DNA of 64,000 nt from Lates calcarifer. Taxonomy: Eukaryota; Chordata; Actinopteri; Centropomidae. Made by a program: the position numbers and the translations under genes. Below the pieces are notes generated by a model that saw nothing but the letters and a program-made list of their open reading frames with translations, did not search any database and had not been told where the DNA came from. Positions 21,301 through 34,454 of the stretch are shown here, in pieces. Position 1 is the first letter of the stretch, and the number at the start of each line of letters is the position of its first letter. The stretch is taken from contig NC_066854.1 in assembly GCF_001640805.2 (NCBI RefSeq), forward strand, positions 13,432,432 to 13,496,431, in the 5' to 3' direction.

Positions 21301-24300
21301 CCGACGCACCATTATAATCCTAAGATCTTCAACATGTCCAAAGTGAATTCAAAAGTGAATTCAACCTAAAAGACAAATCATCTGCTCCTGGCAGTATATC
21401 TGAGCTGCTGTAATCAGATTTATATATACAGGTTTCCTCTCTATGGGATTTCTAAACTGTCAGTGTCATGACGAATCTTGTGTTTAAAGAAAGAAAGTAG
21501 TGAATGTGAGTGGCCATGATTGTCACAACATCTACCACACCAATGTAAGATAATGCTTTCTTTCTGATCCCACCCCCTGTGTGAATGTTTTCAACATTGT
21601 AGGAAATGCTACTCAGCCATATCCAACTGTTTTCAGTCTTTAATGCCAAACTAAAGTCATGCCAACCTGTTGGTTCAAACAAATACATAATGTCAGTAAC
21701 AATGGATGCTGGGTCTGCATGAGTATTTTATGGTGCAAAGTGTTTGAAAATTTGCTCTAATACTGAAGTTGTACCTCATGAATGTACAGACGTTTGATCA
21801 GTTGTATTATTTCTATAGTTACTTAAATTGTATAAATATCTTCCTTCCCACATTCCTCTTCCCAGGTGTTAGCAGGAAATCTATCATCACTGATCATATT
21901 GTAGACTGAAGAGGCCCTTGTCACTGAATAGAAGTTCTCTCCTCAGAAACTTAGTGTATTCCTGTACTGCACAGTACACTGTGAATGTGGTATTAAAATT
22001 GGAGACAGGGTTGAATTTTCAAAATGTTCCATCTGGTATTACACATGATGATATCAAACAAGTGCAGTACAAGAAAATGTACTGCAATATCAATTGAGAA
22101 GATAGAGGAGAAGAGGGACAGGAGCAGTGAGCTCAGCCTTTGAATGACTGAGGAGACGTTCGGAGGAGATGGCAGTGTTTGTGCACAGACTTCTTCACCT
22201 CTCCCAACAGCCAGCCTTATCTGACGCTCACTTGTAGTGGAAGGCTTCAGGAAGTTTTGGAGGAAAGTGGGGCAGGTAGATTTACAAAGGCCCATCACTT
22301 TCTTTATATAGTACACTGCCTGTCCAGAATATAGATCAGGTTGCCGCATGGTATCTGCTCCTCGCTGTTCTGTCCTTGAGAGGCAAAGGGGAGGGAAAAG
22401 GAAACGGGGAGTATCTCTTCCCTGATGGACTTCTGGAAAAGTTGGTCCGTCTACAGAACAAACAGAACTGGCAACATTTTTTGATAGCATTGATTGGACA
22501 GAGACAGGGGAAACTGAATAGTCCTTGGCAAGCACGTCCTTGAAATATTATTTGCATACTATTTTCCTAAGTAGCTCAAGAGCGTTTACGTAAATGTATT
22601 TAACATTTCTCTGGGAATTCTGACAATGTCACGGGTCAACAGAGGAACAAAGACGAACCAGTACCTCAAATTCCCACTGAGACTGCACAGCACAGCACTG
22701 TCCCTCTGTCTCAACTGTCTCCACCTGTGGTGACTCCACCTTTATGAAATAGATTTCTGGTTCTGCTTAGACTCTCGCAGCTCTTGGTTCAGGTTCAGGG
22801 AAAGGTCCTGGTCTGGTTTAATACAGAAATGGTTCACACTGACTTCAGACACAACCTGTTTGTTTACAGACCACAGATGGGATTGTGCGTGTGAACCCAG
22901 GTCTCTAGTGGGTCCTCTGTCCACTCCAGCCAACTCACATCCAACCAGTGACTCCAGTCCAGTTCATGAATACATTACAGGAGTGGTTGTTTTAATAAAG
23001 AATTTAATACTAATAAATAAATAATTGTTTATTTAATGTCTGTGTTTTCAGAATAACTGAATTTCTGGGAAAACCACATTCAAATCCAAAGTGTGACACA
23101 CACAAACCAGCCTCAGAGGTCTACAGGACGGGCTACAGGACACACTGGTCATCCTACTGTAAGTAAAAACATTTTGTACCTTAAACTACAGCTAACTGAT
23201 GAGAATAGTCAAACATAACACCGCACCATGTGAAACTACTGTGTCACTTGGATATCCAAACTGTCCCAACTGAGGGTAAAGTATGCAGGATTTTGGAGAG
23301 CTGGTTCAGAGCAGAAGAAAAACAAGAGAACCTGATGCACTGAAGTCATGGAGGGAGTTTCTGCCTCTGTAAGCTGCACTGTCAGTGTTTTTCTGTTTGT
23401 TCTATGTAGTAACTCTTGCTATCATGCGCCCTGACAATATCCTGTCCTCTGACCTTCTGCCTATATTTAATTATGGGTCAGCTCAGGTCTTATGCTGTAT
23501 TTATGTATTATTTGTATGTATTATTGCAGTTAACAGATCGCTCCAGGTTGAGCTTTACTGGTCCAGGTACAGGTTTTAAAACTGGACCAGTTCAGGATTC
23601 TGCTGAGGTTACAGCCTTGTGTGTGTGTGTGTGTGAACTTAACTTGTAAAAATATTCTCACTAACATAGCATATTGGCTGGAAAAGTCACAACTGCAAAT
23701 AACAAAATGGAAGACACCCCACACTGATCACAGTAACTTAGAGTAGAAGTAAAAATGGACTCGTCCTGAGGAACAGCTGTGTGACGGCAGATGGTTTTAC
23801 TGTTAAACTCGGAGTGTATCTGTAAAATGATTTACTGTTAGATCCTGTCGCCTGTCCAGAGATTTAAAGAATTAATGAAGTCACACTACTGTACTGTCCT
23901 TGTGTGAAATTACACACCGTATCATTCCTGCTGCTGTGTGATGATTACAGGTGTTTAATAAACTACACAGAAAAGACCTGACATCACAGAAGTTGTTGTA
24001 GGCAGCTGACTCATCATATCGATCAATAGTATTGACATTTCTGCAGAACTCCAAGTCACTCCTGTAGAAGATGTATTTTGTTGCACGTATTAGTCTGCAG
24101 AACAGAATGCAAAAAGTAGGTTGCGAAAGGTGAGTTACAGCTGGAACAGAGGCTAGACAGGAAATAGTGATGGGATCTTCTCTGGTTTCAGAGCATCCAG
24201 TTCCAATTGTTAGAAGTTATATTTTTCCAAAGGTGTTTCCAACATTCTAAGTATATTTATGAATATTTTGAGGATGTTATGGTCTGGATCAAGATCTCTG

Positions 24301-25189
24301 AATCACTGCCCATTTCTTTGATTTGTGTAGGTATAAGCTTGTGCTGACAGCTGTTTCCCTTGGTTGGAATAAGAATGGCAGCGTTATCATTCTCTGCATT
24401 CTGAGACAGAGGAAGCAAGCACTGAAATACTGCCACAGAAATGACAGTTGTGGATGAGATTGACACAGCTGTAAGTCGACTGAATATGTCTATTCGTCTA
24501 TCTATTTATGATTTATATTCAGTGCCAGTGTAGTAAGTAGTGTTTCTTTTATGTAGAGAGGTGGAGAGCATATATGTGGAGGTTAGGATGGTGGAAACCA
24601 TGATCTGACCCAATCTTAACCATATAAGAATTTAAAAAACACTGACATTAGATGTAAATGAACAAACAAACAAACGAGCCAACAAACCTGGGTTTTTGCA
24701 GAATTAGCTATGTTAACACTCCTGTGTGTTAATAGAGTTGGAAAATGTTTAACTGCTCTTAGTAACTGCTTCCATATCAGCTGAAATGGGACACATGCTT
24801 TGCTTTCTATTGAACCTGAAGAAAAGGGAAAGTGGCTAAGACGAACATAGTGTGAGGCTTGATGAATGAAGGGAAACAAAACATCACTTCAGTCTGATTA
24901 TCAGAGTCTGAGTGCTGAACAAGTAAGAGCTTTACAGAACATTATTGCTGTTTAACATGTTGTGCTCTGACCACAACATTCAGACTAATGAAACAAGCAG
25001 TTACCTGCTGGCTAATGGCTTTTATTGATTCACCTCATCAGATTTCATGTCTTTGTTCATCTCAGAGATTTGACATGACCACTAATCTCTTAATTCATGT
25101 GGTCATATAGAAATAATACACTGACCTTGGCCTATAATCTTTCCATTAATTAAGCATTAGGTGTTAAGTTTTTCACTTTCTTGTGGTTG
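21301..25189. other. single-copy non-coding DNA
   Basis: The longest uninterrupted reading frame of the window (180 codons, minus strand, 21993-22535) lies here. It has no recognisable domain, no repeat content and no splice or promoter context, and one frame of this size is about what chance gives in 64 kb. A (GT)n run lies at 23615-23632 and a short AAAC run near 24661. No gene is called. Confidence 0.5.
23615..23632. repeat. (GT)n microsatellite
   Basis: About nine GT units. Confidence 0.9.
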
Positions 25190-25700
25190 CTCTCTCTCTG
25201 TGTCACGAGGTCAGTTTTCTCTCGGACGGAGATAAGGAAGTATTCCCCATCAGCACTAGCAGAGGTCTCTGAGAGCACCCGATAATGCCGCACCTGCGTT
25301 ATCTTTCATGTTAAAATCCCTCGCCTTGTTAGTATGTTAAATGATGGATCGTCCTCTTGGAGTATAAGGGGCCTCTGCACCCCTGCGGCTTGGAAACCCC
25401 AGCGCCCTGCAGCCCGATGATAGATTACCCCGCCTTTATCTCAGCCAGCTGATTATTCCTCCTCTATCATGAAAGCTAAGTCAGAGCGGGGGGTGTGATC
25501 GTCTTGTAATGTGGCCTGAAATAGCTTGATTATGCTCAGGTTCATTTTTACCATGTTATCAGCCTGGATTACACTTTTCACATTTCGGCGGGAGTCTGTT
25601 TGTCATTACCGTGATGCCATCACACCGACACTTCCTGTTTGAAAGATGTATGGCAGAGGCAGGAGATCTACCTTCATTATACTGCATATCCCTAATAGCT
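25190..25700. promoter_or_regulatory. candidate conserved non-coding element
   Basis: A single-copy stretch with several GATA-type sites (GTTATCTTTC, GATAGATTACC, TTTATCTCAGCC) and dense, non-repetitive, moderately GC-rich sequence unlike the A+T-rich flanks. It has enhancer-like texture. No open frame of note crosses it. Inference only. Confidence 0.25.
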
Positions 25701-28700
25701 GTCACATATTTGTCTTATTTGTGGCAGATATTATGCAGTTAATACAATCAACTGTGAACATGACAGGAATTAAGTAGCTTCCTCATTGGTATCTGTAACA
25801 TCATCAGTGGGAAAGCTTCAGGAGAACGACCTGTTTAAACAGCTATCAGAGGATTATTAAGCCAACAATCACTCACACAGTTAGATACTAATTACAGTAC
25901 ATACACATTAAAGGAGGGAGGGGCATTTTACAAGATCGCCTATTACTACTGTCATTATTAATAATCCCAGCTGGACTGTAGTATTGCATAAAATCACAGG
26001 CTTATCATAATTCAGTATGGTGTCTGACTTTCAGCTGGGAATGACAAACTGAGACAACCTGATGAGACCTCGCCTTCCTGTTGCTCACCACCATTTTAAT
26101 TACTTTTTGAAGGCGATTAATCAAGTCAATTTAAGTCGATTAGTCATAAAGTCATAGTAATACATGCCCTCCACCAAAATAATAATATTTTGTCATGTCG
26201 AGTCATGGTCTTTGCACCGCAGTGTACAAATGCACCAACATTACCCCTTGCAGACTAGTTCTGAGTGGTGTGTCTCTCATCTGTGCTGTAAGTCTAAAGC
26301 ACAGAACCTGAAATGTTCCAGTCTCAGCCGATGTAATTGCTTGTAATGACTTTCTTGGCCTCTTTTTCAGAGCTGTAGCTGCATATCTTCGGAAATAATT
26401 TAAGTCACCAAAACTATTTGTTATTTGTTCCTGTCGTTTGCTGTCATGAGAGTGAATGAAACCAGACTTTTACTTTGAAAAGACAGACTTTTACATGAGC
26501 ATTCCAGTACTATAAATCCACAGTGTTTTCCGTGAGCGGCCGGATGGCTGGACATTAAAACATTTTCACCCGACTACTTTCTGAATGTTTCAAGTCACAT
26601 CACTGTCATGATGAGGATTTTTGTCATCAGATGCTCTCAGCGTCCCATGACCGCGTCATGGAGAAACATTGTTTTTTTAAAATACGAAACAGCTTTATTT
26701 CACTGTCAGACAGGGGTGTTGCTGCTGTACATAGTCATCACATGTTGCAGTTTTGCTGATATCACAGTGTGAAAAACAGTGACCACACATAAGTTACAAC
26801 ATGCCAGTTCTGGAAACAAGCTAGTGCTGCAATAAGACTGACCCACCCCTCCCTCTCCCTGTTCCTCCACTCACGTTGTTTTCTTTGCTGTCTGAGCTAA
26901 TGCAGGAATCAAGAGCTCGCTAGCCTGTGAGTCAGACATTGTGACGTCCTCCAGCAGCTGATACTAGCTTGAAGCTTTGGTGCGAGAGGAGTCGTAGACC
27001 ACTGATTGAGAGCTTTGAGTTCCTGATTGGCACTGAGTAGTACTCTCTGTAACATGTAAAATCAGTAGAGGCCCCTTTAGTTTTGCATCCAGTAGTTACC
27101 TCAGTAACAACTAGCAGTGCTTATCAGAGAGTAAAATTAATCAATTGTTGCATTAAGACATATTACACAAAGGATTCAGGTGGAGCTAAGTCTGACTTCT
27201 TTAAAATTAAACTGCATCATATTGTTTCTGTTAGATGAAAATATTTTATCCATAATTTCAGGGATTTTCATGCCTTCTAGTTGCTTTGAGGATATCGTGC
27301 TCCTCCGCAGGTTTAGAGTGTTCTCGTATTTCTTTATCAAAAATACTTTGACATGATAAAAAAGGGGCTGTTTTTCAGAGTTCCTGGAAAGCTGACAGTT
27401 TGGAGTTTGAAGATTTTTCCTTGATAGCAGTGATATATGAGTCTAATATAGCTGTCAGATATATGTATTGGGTAAAATATAAAATATCTCCCTCTAAAAT
27501 GTAGAGAGGAAAAAAAAAAAAAGAAAAGTAGAAGTTTTTCAACTTGAGCAAATGTACTGAGTTACATCAACCTGTGTCAATCGGATGTCACCGGGACAAG
27601 TTAACATCCCTGCATGTTTCATGGCTGGAGTTCATGAGAGAGGCTGTAAGAGAACTGAGACTCGAAAGTAAAAGTCTGGCTCCACTCAGTGTGACTTCAT
27701 TCATAAGGCAGACTGAATAGAGAATAGCACACTCCAAATCAATGATGGCAGAAAATACTACAAACAAATGTGCTCTGTCAATCATGGGCACAGAGTGAAA
27801 GCTGATAATGCAGTTTATAGAGAGTTTTACTCACCAAAATGAGGCTGAATGTCTTATCTCACAGTGACACAACAAATGAATACATTTGTCTTTGTAAAAT
27901 TTTTGGTTCTAGAAGCTTGGTGACTATTCACAGGGTGAGGTGGGGAACAAGTGAGGAAGTAACACTGCCATTTGGCCAACTGCTAACTTGCTAGCCAGTT
28001 AGCCTGGCTATCACAACCACTCCTGAAACTTCTGTTTTCTCCCTACTGTTGTGTTTACAAGCTCCTGGGCCATTCACTGGACAGTTCACCAAAGTTGAAA
28101 TTCACACAGATTCATTTCACTCCACAAACAAATCCACTGACTGTAGTAATTCTATTGGAATGAAATGAATTCTGCCCTAAATATAGCTATAGTGCTGAGA
28201 TGACCAGGATTTCATTTGGGTTGTCTGGCAAGTGGGACCAAATTCATTCTGCTGGATGTCAGTAAGCATCTGTTTACCATATGAAGATGATGACATGTCA
28301 GTGTTGTGTTAACAACTTGATGTTATTACACAGTAACGTGTGTATAGTATCAGGTAGTTAGTGGTTATTCTGTAAACCAATATAAGCTTCATTTGAAGGG
28401 ATCAGCTCTGCACAATGATGCAATTCTCTCCTAATGGGAATAAAGTCTTGGGTATGAAGCTTTTGAAACATTGACAAAAACTATTTCAGTCAATATTCAG
28501 ATTGTAACACGCTTTGTGTAGACTTATACATTCTGATGGGTGCTCTTCAGTGACATTATACATTAGTAACCTACATTATTCCCTCCTACTGGAGGATATT
28601 TCTCTGTATATCTCCATTATAATTAATCATGTGCAATTTAGATGCTTTGAAGGCACGACAGTTGCATTGGCAATGAAAATTAGGTTAGAAAATACAACAT

Positions 28701-29267
28701 GTCTTATGGTATAAACCATGCCCACTTCTGGTCTTCTGTCTGAGTACAGAGACAGATCATTTTGTTTGCTGAACAGATACAGATACAAATGATGATGTCT
28801 CTTTACACCTCTAGTAGAGGAGTGCAGAGTCTGCTCTGCTCTGTTTGTTGGTAGAAGGTGTGAGACACATGATTGAAAGCTTACTATAGAAAAGATGAAG
28901 GAAAAGCACCATGAACATGAGCTCTGGAGGATAATGTGGTTTGCTAAGTGAACAGCTCATCAAATGAGACATTACATTTTGCAGACTGGTGAGTGCAGTG
29001 TAGACAAAGGTGGGTCATTTGTGTAGGACAAACTATACATACAGGTAAATTTGAGTTTAATTACACTCCTGAGAGGTTTTGATTTTATTTGAATTCTAAA
29101 ATTGTCCACTAGGTTTGCATGTAATTACAGTTTAGAAAACCTTTTTTACATCACAGTTATTACCCTCCAGTTTTAAAAAGAAATTTACCACACAGGCTGT
29201 CACAGTCAGTCTGGTAGTTGACACCATTTTGCCACAGTAGACTCTGCAATATGTTTGGAAAGAGAGG
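25701..29267. other. single-copy non-coding DNA
   Basis: No gene, RNA or mobile element recognised; a poly-A run lies near 27509-27521. All frames are under 70 codons. Confidence 0.5.
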
Positions 29268-29310
29268 AGTGAGGAGGTGTTGCTAGATGTCACTAAATCC
29301 TACACACTAC
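29268..29310 (-). repeat. GTGTAGGATTTAG repeat, terminal fragment
   Basis: On the minus strand this reads GTGTGTAGGATTTAGTGAC then ATCTAG, matching the start of the element at 39521 (GTGTGCAGGATTTAGGGGG then ATCTA). I recall this start as the end of a common fish repeat with inverted termini. Confidence 0.6.
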
Positions 29311-31048
29311 TCCTTTACAGTTACAATACAAACTGAACATTAAAACTTTAATGAGGATTTGTTGTATTAGTCTACTTTTATCCAGGTGCACCTAATAAAC
29401 TGCAACCTCAGTATATATCTATCATTATTAATAATGAGTTAATAAACTTTATACACAATCTGTAGTTTTAAACAGGCATTTTTAAAAATTATTTTATTTT
29501 AGCATCCAGCTGCTCTCAGTGTTGAATAAGTATATCAAGCAGAGAACAGGTGAAAAGAAGATGACACGCTCTGCAGATTATTCCAGGTTAGGAAAAAAAA
29601 AAGTAGAACCTTCACTGTATTTCCATTTATTTTTTTCACAGCCGTACAGTAAGAAAGCAGTAATGTAAATGCAATCTGAGCCACATGAGATAAACACAGG
29701 TACAGGGGGGGAAAATCACTCTGTTATTGGGTCCTGAATGGAAATGGAGGCCTGTGGGGGTGCTGACAGCTCCAGTGTTGTTAGCGGAATGTGCGTCGTT
29801 CCATCTCATGGTTGGCACGTCGCTGGCAGCTCTTCCACGTCTGTGTCTCAATGTTGTGTTAACACGACTTTACATGGAGCTCATGTCGCTGCTGACTGTG
29901 ATGAGGAACGGTGAGCAACAACCAGCTGTGTCTGTCTGCAGAGGTAGTAGATGCAGGTGGTGTGTGTGTGTGTCTGTGTGTACAGTAGGGTGAAATGTAA
30001 AGCCATGGCTCTAAATCACCCACAATAAAAACAAGATGGGGGAAAATCTATAGAATTATTCATGGCAACTCTTTTTTTTTTCTCCAGAAAGATGACAGTG
30101 TGAGTAGCAGCAGCAGCAGCAGCGACAGACATGGGCCCCATGGTACATTTCTGAGATGAGAAAATAAACTGAATCAATATCCCCGCTGTTGATGCCATGT
30201 GGCAGAGATTGATACTCTGCTGGTGCGTATGAAATATGCATGCCTTTCTAAATCCGAAAATATTGTTTTTGTGGAACCAGCCCGTTAGGCCGCAGCAAAC
30301 TTTTAGATTGTGTTACAGGCAGCTAAGAATACATACGCCGCTGCCCTCCATTGGTACTGATCGGTGTCTGAAACCCAGGCTAATGTCAATCACTGGATGC
30401 AGGTACATTCTTTGTATAACACATAACATTTAAAAACTGCAAAGGCAAAACATGGCTGGTAAACATAAAACTTTTTGAGATTATCTAAAATAGTGCATCT
30501 GTTGAAAATGTACAGCTCTTTGTATATCACAAAATATCCAAATATCCAAGTGCAAATAGTCGTATAAATCACATTGAGTAAAATAATGTAAGTGAACAAA
30601 TGGGTGAGAGAGGCATGTGAGTGAGTGAATGAGTTTAGACTAGTAGGGATTGGTCTTGGTGACTACCGTTAAACTTAGCAGTCAGCATTATTTTAAAGTT
30701 TTCAGTGAGGCTCTGTCTGCACTCTGTCAGCAGCAATGTGTAGTCAAAGACAAGTCTTCTTTACACCCACTGAGGTACTAAGGAGGTGGTGGTACAAAGT
30801 TGCTGTTGAGGGAAGGGTGGGTGTGCTGTTCTACCTGTAATCCCACCACTGCACAAGACTGACCTACAGCATCCCTATCGTCTTAGGAAAAAGTCACACG
30901 GTGCTAGATCAGGTGAACAGGCAGTTTAGCTAAATTCCTGTTCTCATATGGTATGGTAGGTTGTATGTTTACAAAGCTAAACAAGATTTAATGTCTAAAA
31001 GCCATGCCATGTTTGGCCAGCAAGGTTTCTCATCAAAATGGCTAATGG
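29311..31048. other. single-copy non-coding DNA
   Basis: No gene is seen. A six-unit CAG run lies at about 30106-30123. Overlapping small frames on both strands near 29636-30241 look random. Confidence 0.5.
30106..30123. repeat. (CAG)6 run
   Basis: Six CAG/AGC units, not in a credible coding frame. Confidence 0.85.
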
Positions 31049-31084
31049 CACTTCTGTTATGACAGATTAGTCATAACAGAAGTG
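31049..31084. repeat. perfect hairpin, 15-bp stem
   Basis: CACTTCTGTTATGAC (31049-31063) is followed by the six-base loop AGATTA and then GTCATAACAGAAGTG (31070-31084), its exact reverse complement. There is no T-run after it and no repeat around it. It could be a snap-back replication product or a structured RNA site; an expressed microRNA would normally need a longer stem. Confidence 0.9.
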
Positions 31085-33080
31085 GGTGTAAACATTAGTC
31101 ACTTAACATATGCATATAGTTCCTGAATTTATACAAGAGACATCATCTATGTGAGATAGACATTCTCAATCTAAACTGACCTGCATGCCACGTGTCTATA
31201 AAGAGTTGGATACACTGACTTCAGCTACTTTTTCAAATGGATGTACAACTTCAGAATCAAATGTGCCTAAAGCTTCCCATTCATTACATCAGTGGTGTGA
31301 ATTCATGCTCACTGCTATCATGTCACGTGTTAAATTTTGCCTAGAGATAAGATTCATTTAGAGTTAAGTGGGTATCTATATCATACAATCTTGTTGGTCT
31401 TGTTAGGTCAACTTTAGTTGTATAGGGAAATGTAAACTTCAATGATGACAAATCCTTTTGCTCTCAGAGTTGTCATGGGAGAAATGACATGAGTAAATAA
31501 TAAGTAGGCTAAGATACAACACTTGTGGTTTGAAATGAGATCATCATTAACAGGCCAGATGGTTCATTCTCTCAGCTACTTTGACTTCTTGACATCCAAC
31601 AGAAAAGTTGAAATGACCTGTAATGTCAGTGTTTTGTCTTATGGAACATTGTTTCACTGTGGTATTTTTATAAGGAGAGACTAACCAGTGCACCTTTGTT
31701 GAAACACCACGTGGCCTCCGGTTGGCTGTATGTCAGTTCATTTGTGGTTAATTTGATGTAAAAAGAAAAAAAAAACCTCAAGGTCGACTTGCCAACATTT
31801 TCTTCCACTTATACATGCCACTTTAAGTCTCTGTCAGCAGAAGTGTTTCTCTGCTGAGGAGACCATGAGATGCACATGGAATCTCTGGAAAATTGGAAGC
31901 ATTATGGTGTGAAAGCATTTCACACATTTCAGGAAGAGCTCAAAGGCTAAAGAACTGTTACATCAATCTTCTGATCCTGGGAACTGTCAAAGAATCTGTA
32001 TGAGCAGTGTGACCCTACTCCACTGATGATGCAGGACAATATCATCAGAACCTTTCAGTCCTCTTTCTTACTCTTTCTTGTCCTAATCTGGACCAAATGA
32101 AACTGACCTACGGGTATGAAGAGTCCCTGGGATTTACCCACATTGTCCATAGCTTTTCTACCTCCCATGCCCCTCCCCACTTTGATCCTGCACTTGCACC
32201 TTACTTCACATACAGTGTGTCCTCTGTTACATTATCTTGATGTCCTCATCACCTCTGCATATCATGAACACTATATCGATAATATATATAATCTCTACTC
32301 TCTGTACATTTTGTTTGAACCACTGATTGCATCATACTTATCTCTTTACATCTCTGGGAGCTGTGTGTTTAATATTTGATATTACCCCAGCTGTAACACA
32401 GTTGTACACGTTTGTTTTAGTGTTTTTTGTGTAACGTTCATACATATTATTCCCAAACAAATGTGCAATAATCAAGCAACCTTATACTATACAGACACAA
32501 AGTACCTGCTTGGTCCAGACAACATGTTGGACTGACGCTTGACTTGGCTGACAGCATCACAGGACATGGAAGTTGAACTTTGTTTGGCACAAGGCTTTTT
32601 AGAGGCTGTGCACGACTTCAGTCGACATTTAACCCAAGACAAAGAGTGAAGAGAGGAGGAGAGAAAATGAGAGAGGACAAGGGACAGTGGCAAGGGGAAA
32701 GAGATGGAAAAAGTTACATCTCAGCATTAAACAATCAGTCAAGTGTCCATCCACGATAACAGCCAGTATCCATCTGTCTACATTTTACAAACTCCTTATT
32801 CAGGTAAAACTCAAAAGAGAGGCAATATTTTCCAAGAATTTTTTCTAAGTTAAGTAGTTTCAGTTTGGGAAATGTCAGTGTATAGATTACATCAGCCAAT
32901 TCCGTTGAATCAATTGTAATAGACAATTTTTTTTACCAACTCCTCTTTTTGTGTATATTGCATCTAATCTGCATTAAGTAATTAGTTAGCATTAACACAG
33001 GTACAGCACTTTACATGGTTTTCAATAAGGCAGCAAATATTTAAAATTAAATAAAACCAAAACAAATTCAGTAGACTCAC
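31085..33080. other. single-copy non-coding DNA
   Basis: No gene or repeat recognised. The minus-strand frame at 32487-32693 looks composition-driven at its 5' half. Confidence 0.45.
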
Positions 33081-33183
33081 CAGTGATCGTCAGGTCGGGC
33101 CTGTTGATGGAGGTCATCACTGCTTCAACATGGTGCTGCTTCTGCTCCATGGTTAAATCACAGCGGTCACGCAGGATACTGGC
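33081..33183 (-). CDS. weak candidate exon, minus strand
   Basis: On the minus strand an ATG in the strong context ACCATGG (33150-33148) opens 23 codons starting MEQKQHHVEAVMTSINRPD. It runs straight into a good splice donor, CTG then GTGAGT (33080-33075). The same frame is open upstream to an AG at 33184-33183, so it could also be an internal exon. Codon content looks protein-like. However, I do not recognise the peptide, and no partner exon with matching phase was found in the next kilobase. It could be a first exon of an unseen gene, a relic, or chance. Confidence 0.2.
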
Positions 33184-33296
33184 TCATGACTGTTACAACT
33201 TGAACCTGCTGCATGCACATTACCATGCTATAGTCCAGAACAGGAACAGTCTCTGAGCTTTCTGATTATAGCTGGTGTATATTTTCATATGTTGAC

Positions 33297-33550
33297 TTCA
33301 ATTCAATTCAATTCAATTCAATTTTATTTATATAGCGCCATATCACAACAACAGTCATCTCAAGGCACTTTCATATAGAGCAGGTCTAGACCATACTCTT
33401 TAAAATAGGTATTTACAGAGAGAGACCCAACAAATCCCACCAAGAGCAAGCACTAGGAGACAGTGGCAAGGAAAAACTTCCTTTTAAGAGGCAGAAACCT
33501 CGAGCAGAACCGGACTCAGGGTGGGCGGCCATCTGCCTCGACCGGTTGGG
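33297..33550 (+). repeat. dispersed repeat, TTTATTTATATAG family
   Basis: It opens with about five TTCAA units and TTTATTTATATAGCGCC, then runs nearly identical to 5375-5640 up to GCCTCGACCGGTTGGG, where it stops. The longer copy near 5.4 kb shows this one lacks ~450 bases of downstream sequence. Confidence 0.85.
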
Positions 33551-33909
33551 TAAAGAATATACAATAGATTCCCAATCCTATTCTCTTTCTAAAATGTATC
33601 TCTGTGCACCTGAATATGCGGCAGGTGTAGACGTCATATCCAGTTCTCTCCTGCACATCCATGACCTTAGCACACAATCAGCAGCTCATTTGTATTTCTT
33701 CTCCATTTTTCTTTTCACTTTTCTATTCATGGAAACCTATTCAGAGGAGTCTGCTTACTGTAAACTGAGCAGTGTCCTCCAGCAACAACAAACACTACAA
33801 CCTCTGTATGCACACAGACAAGTCAGAGCCAGAGTAAACTGAAACCAGGCAATCCTTTAAAAATAAGTCAGCTCATTTTTGAGTGAAAAACTTTAACAGT
33901 GAGCCTTGT
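33551..33909. other. single-copy non-coding DNA
   Basis: A 98-codon plus-strand frame begins in the end of the repeat and has no motif. No gene is called. Confidence 0.4.
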
Positions 33910-33914
33910 ATATA

Positions 33915-34015
33915 CAAGATAAGATAAGATTATTTATCCCACTTGTGGGAAATTTACATGTTACAGCAGTGACAAAAATAGAAAAAGAAAAGATAAAAAT
34001 CAAATAAAAACAATT
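33915..34015 (+). repeat. GATAA-headed dispersed repeat fragment
   Basis: AAGATAAGATAAGATTATTT followed by ATCCCACTTGTGGGAAATTT and ACATGTTACAGCAG resembles a fish repeat I recall beginning with AGATAAGATAA and a CCCAC-GTGGG hairpin. There is only one copy in the window. Confidence 0.5.
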
Positions 34016-34454
34016 AGAATCATCAGGTGATCACAAGCTCTGACTATTTAGAGTTGCTGTGCACTTTTCTTTCTCATGATTCCACCTCTGTAGCCTCTGT
34101 AATGTATTCCTGATTGAAGGAGCAGTGTCTGCCGTGGATTGATGAGGTTTATTCTAATTTCATTGGTTGTACAACATGCAAATCATGTACTCAGTCAAAT
34201 TACTTTTAGGTGCAAGACTCTTTTCTATTCTTTGAAAGAAAACTCCCTGGAGAGCTCTGTTTTAGTTTGCAGCAGAGATCCATGACACTGTTCTCCATTA
34301 CATAAGAAGCAGCCTTGAACCAGTTATACAACTTTTCTCCTACAAACTATAATGAAAACTTGAATTGAATGTGCCTATTCAAAACACAGGCCTCAGCCGT
34401 GAGTAGATCCTGTTTTAGATGTAACAGGGATCCTGACAATGTGTCACTTCATGC
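34016..34454. other. single-copy non-coding DNA
   Basis: No gene or repeat recognised. Confidence 0.4.

Noticed and set aside
21993..22535. 180-codon minus-strand open frame, longest in the window
   Set aside because: No recognisable domain, no signal, no splice or promoter context; one frame of this size is near chance expectation for 64 kb on six frames.
23150..23165. Strong GTAAGT donor-like site
   Set aside because: No open coding frame or acceptor upstream; such hexamers occur often by chance.
32507..32610. Possible second minus-strand exon (SCTASKKPCAKQ...) ending at a GTACTT donor
   Set aside because: No good acceptor, and the reading phase does not join the candidate exon at 33081-33183.
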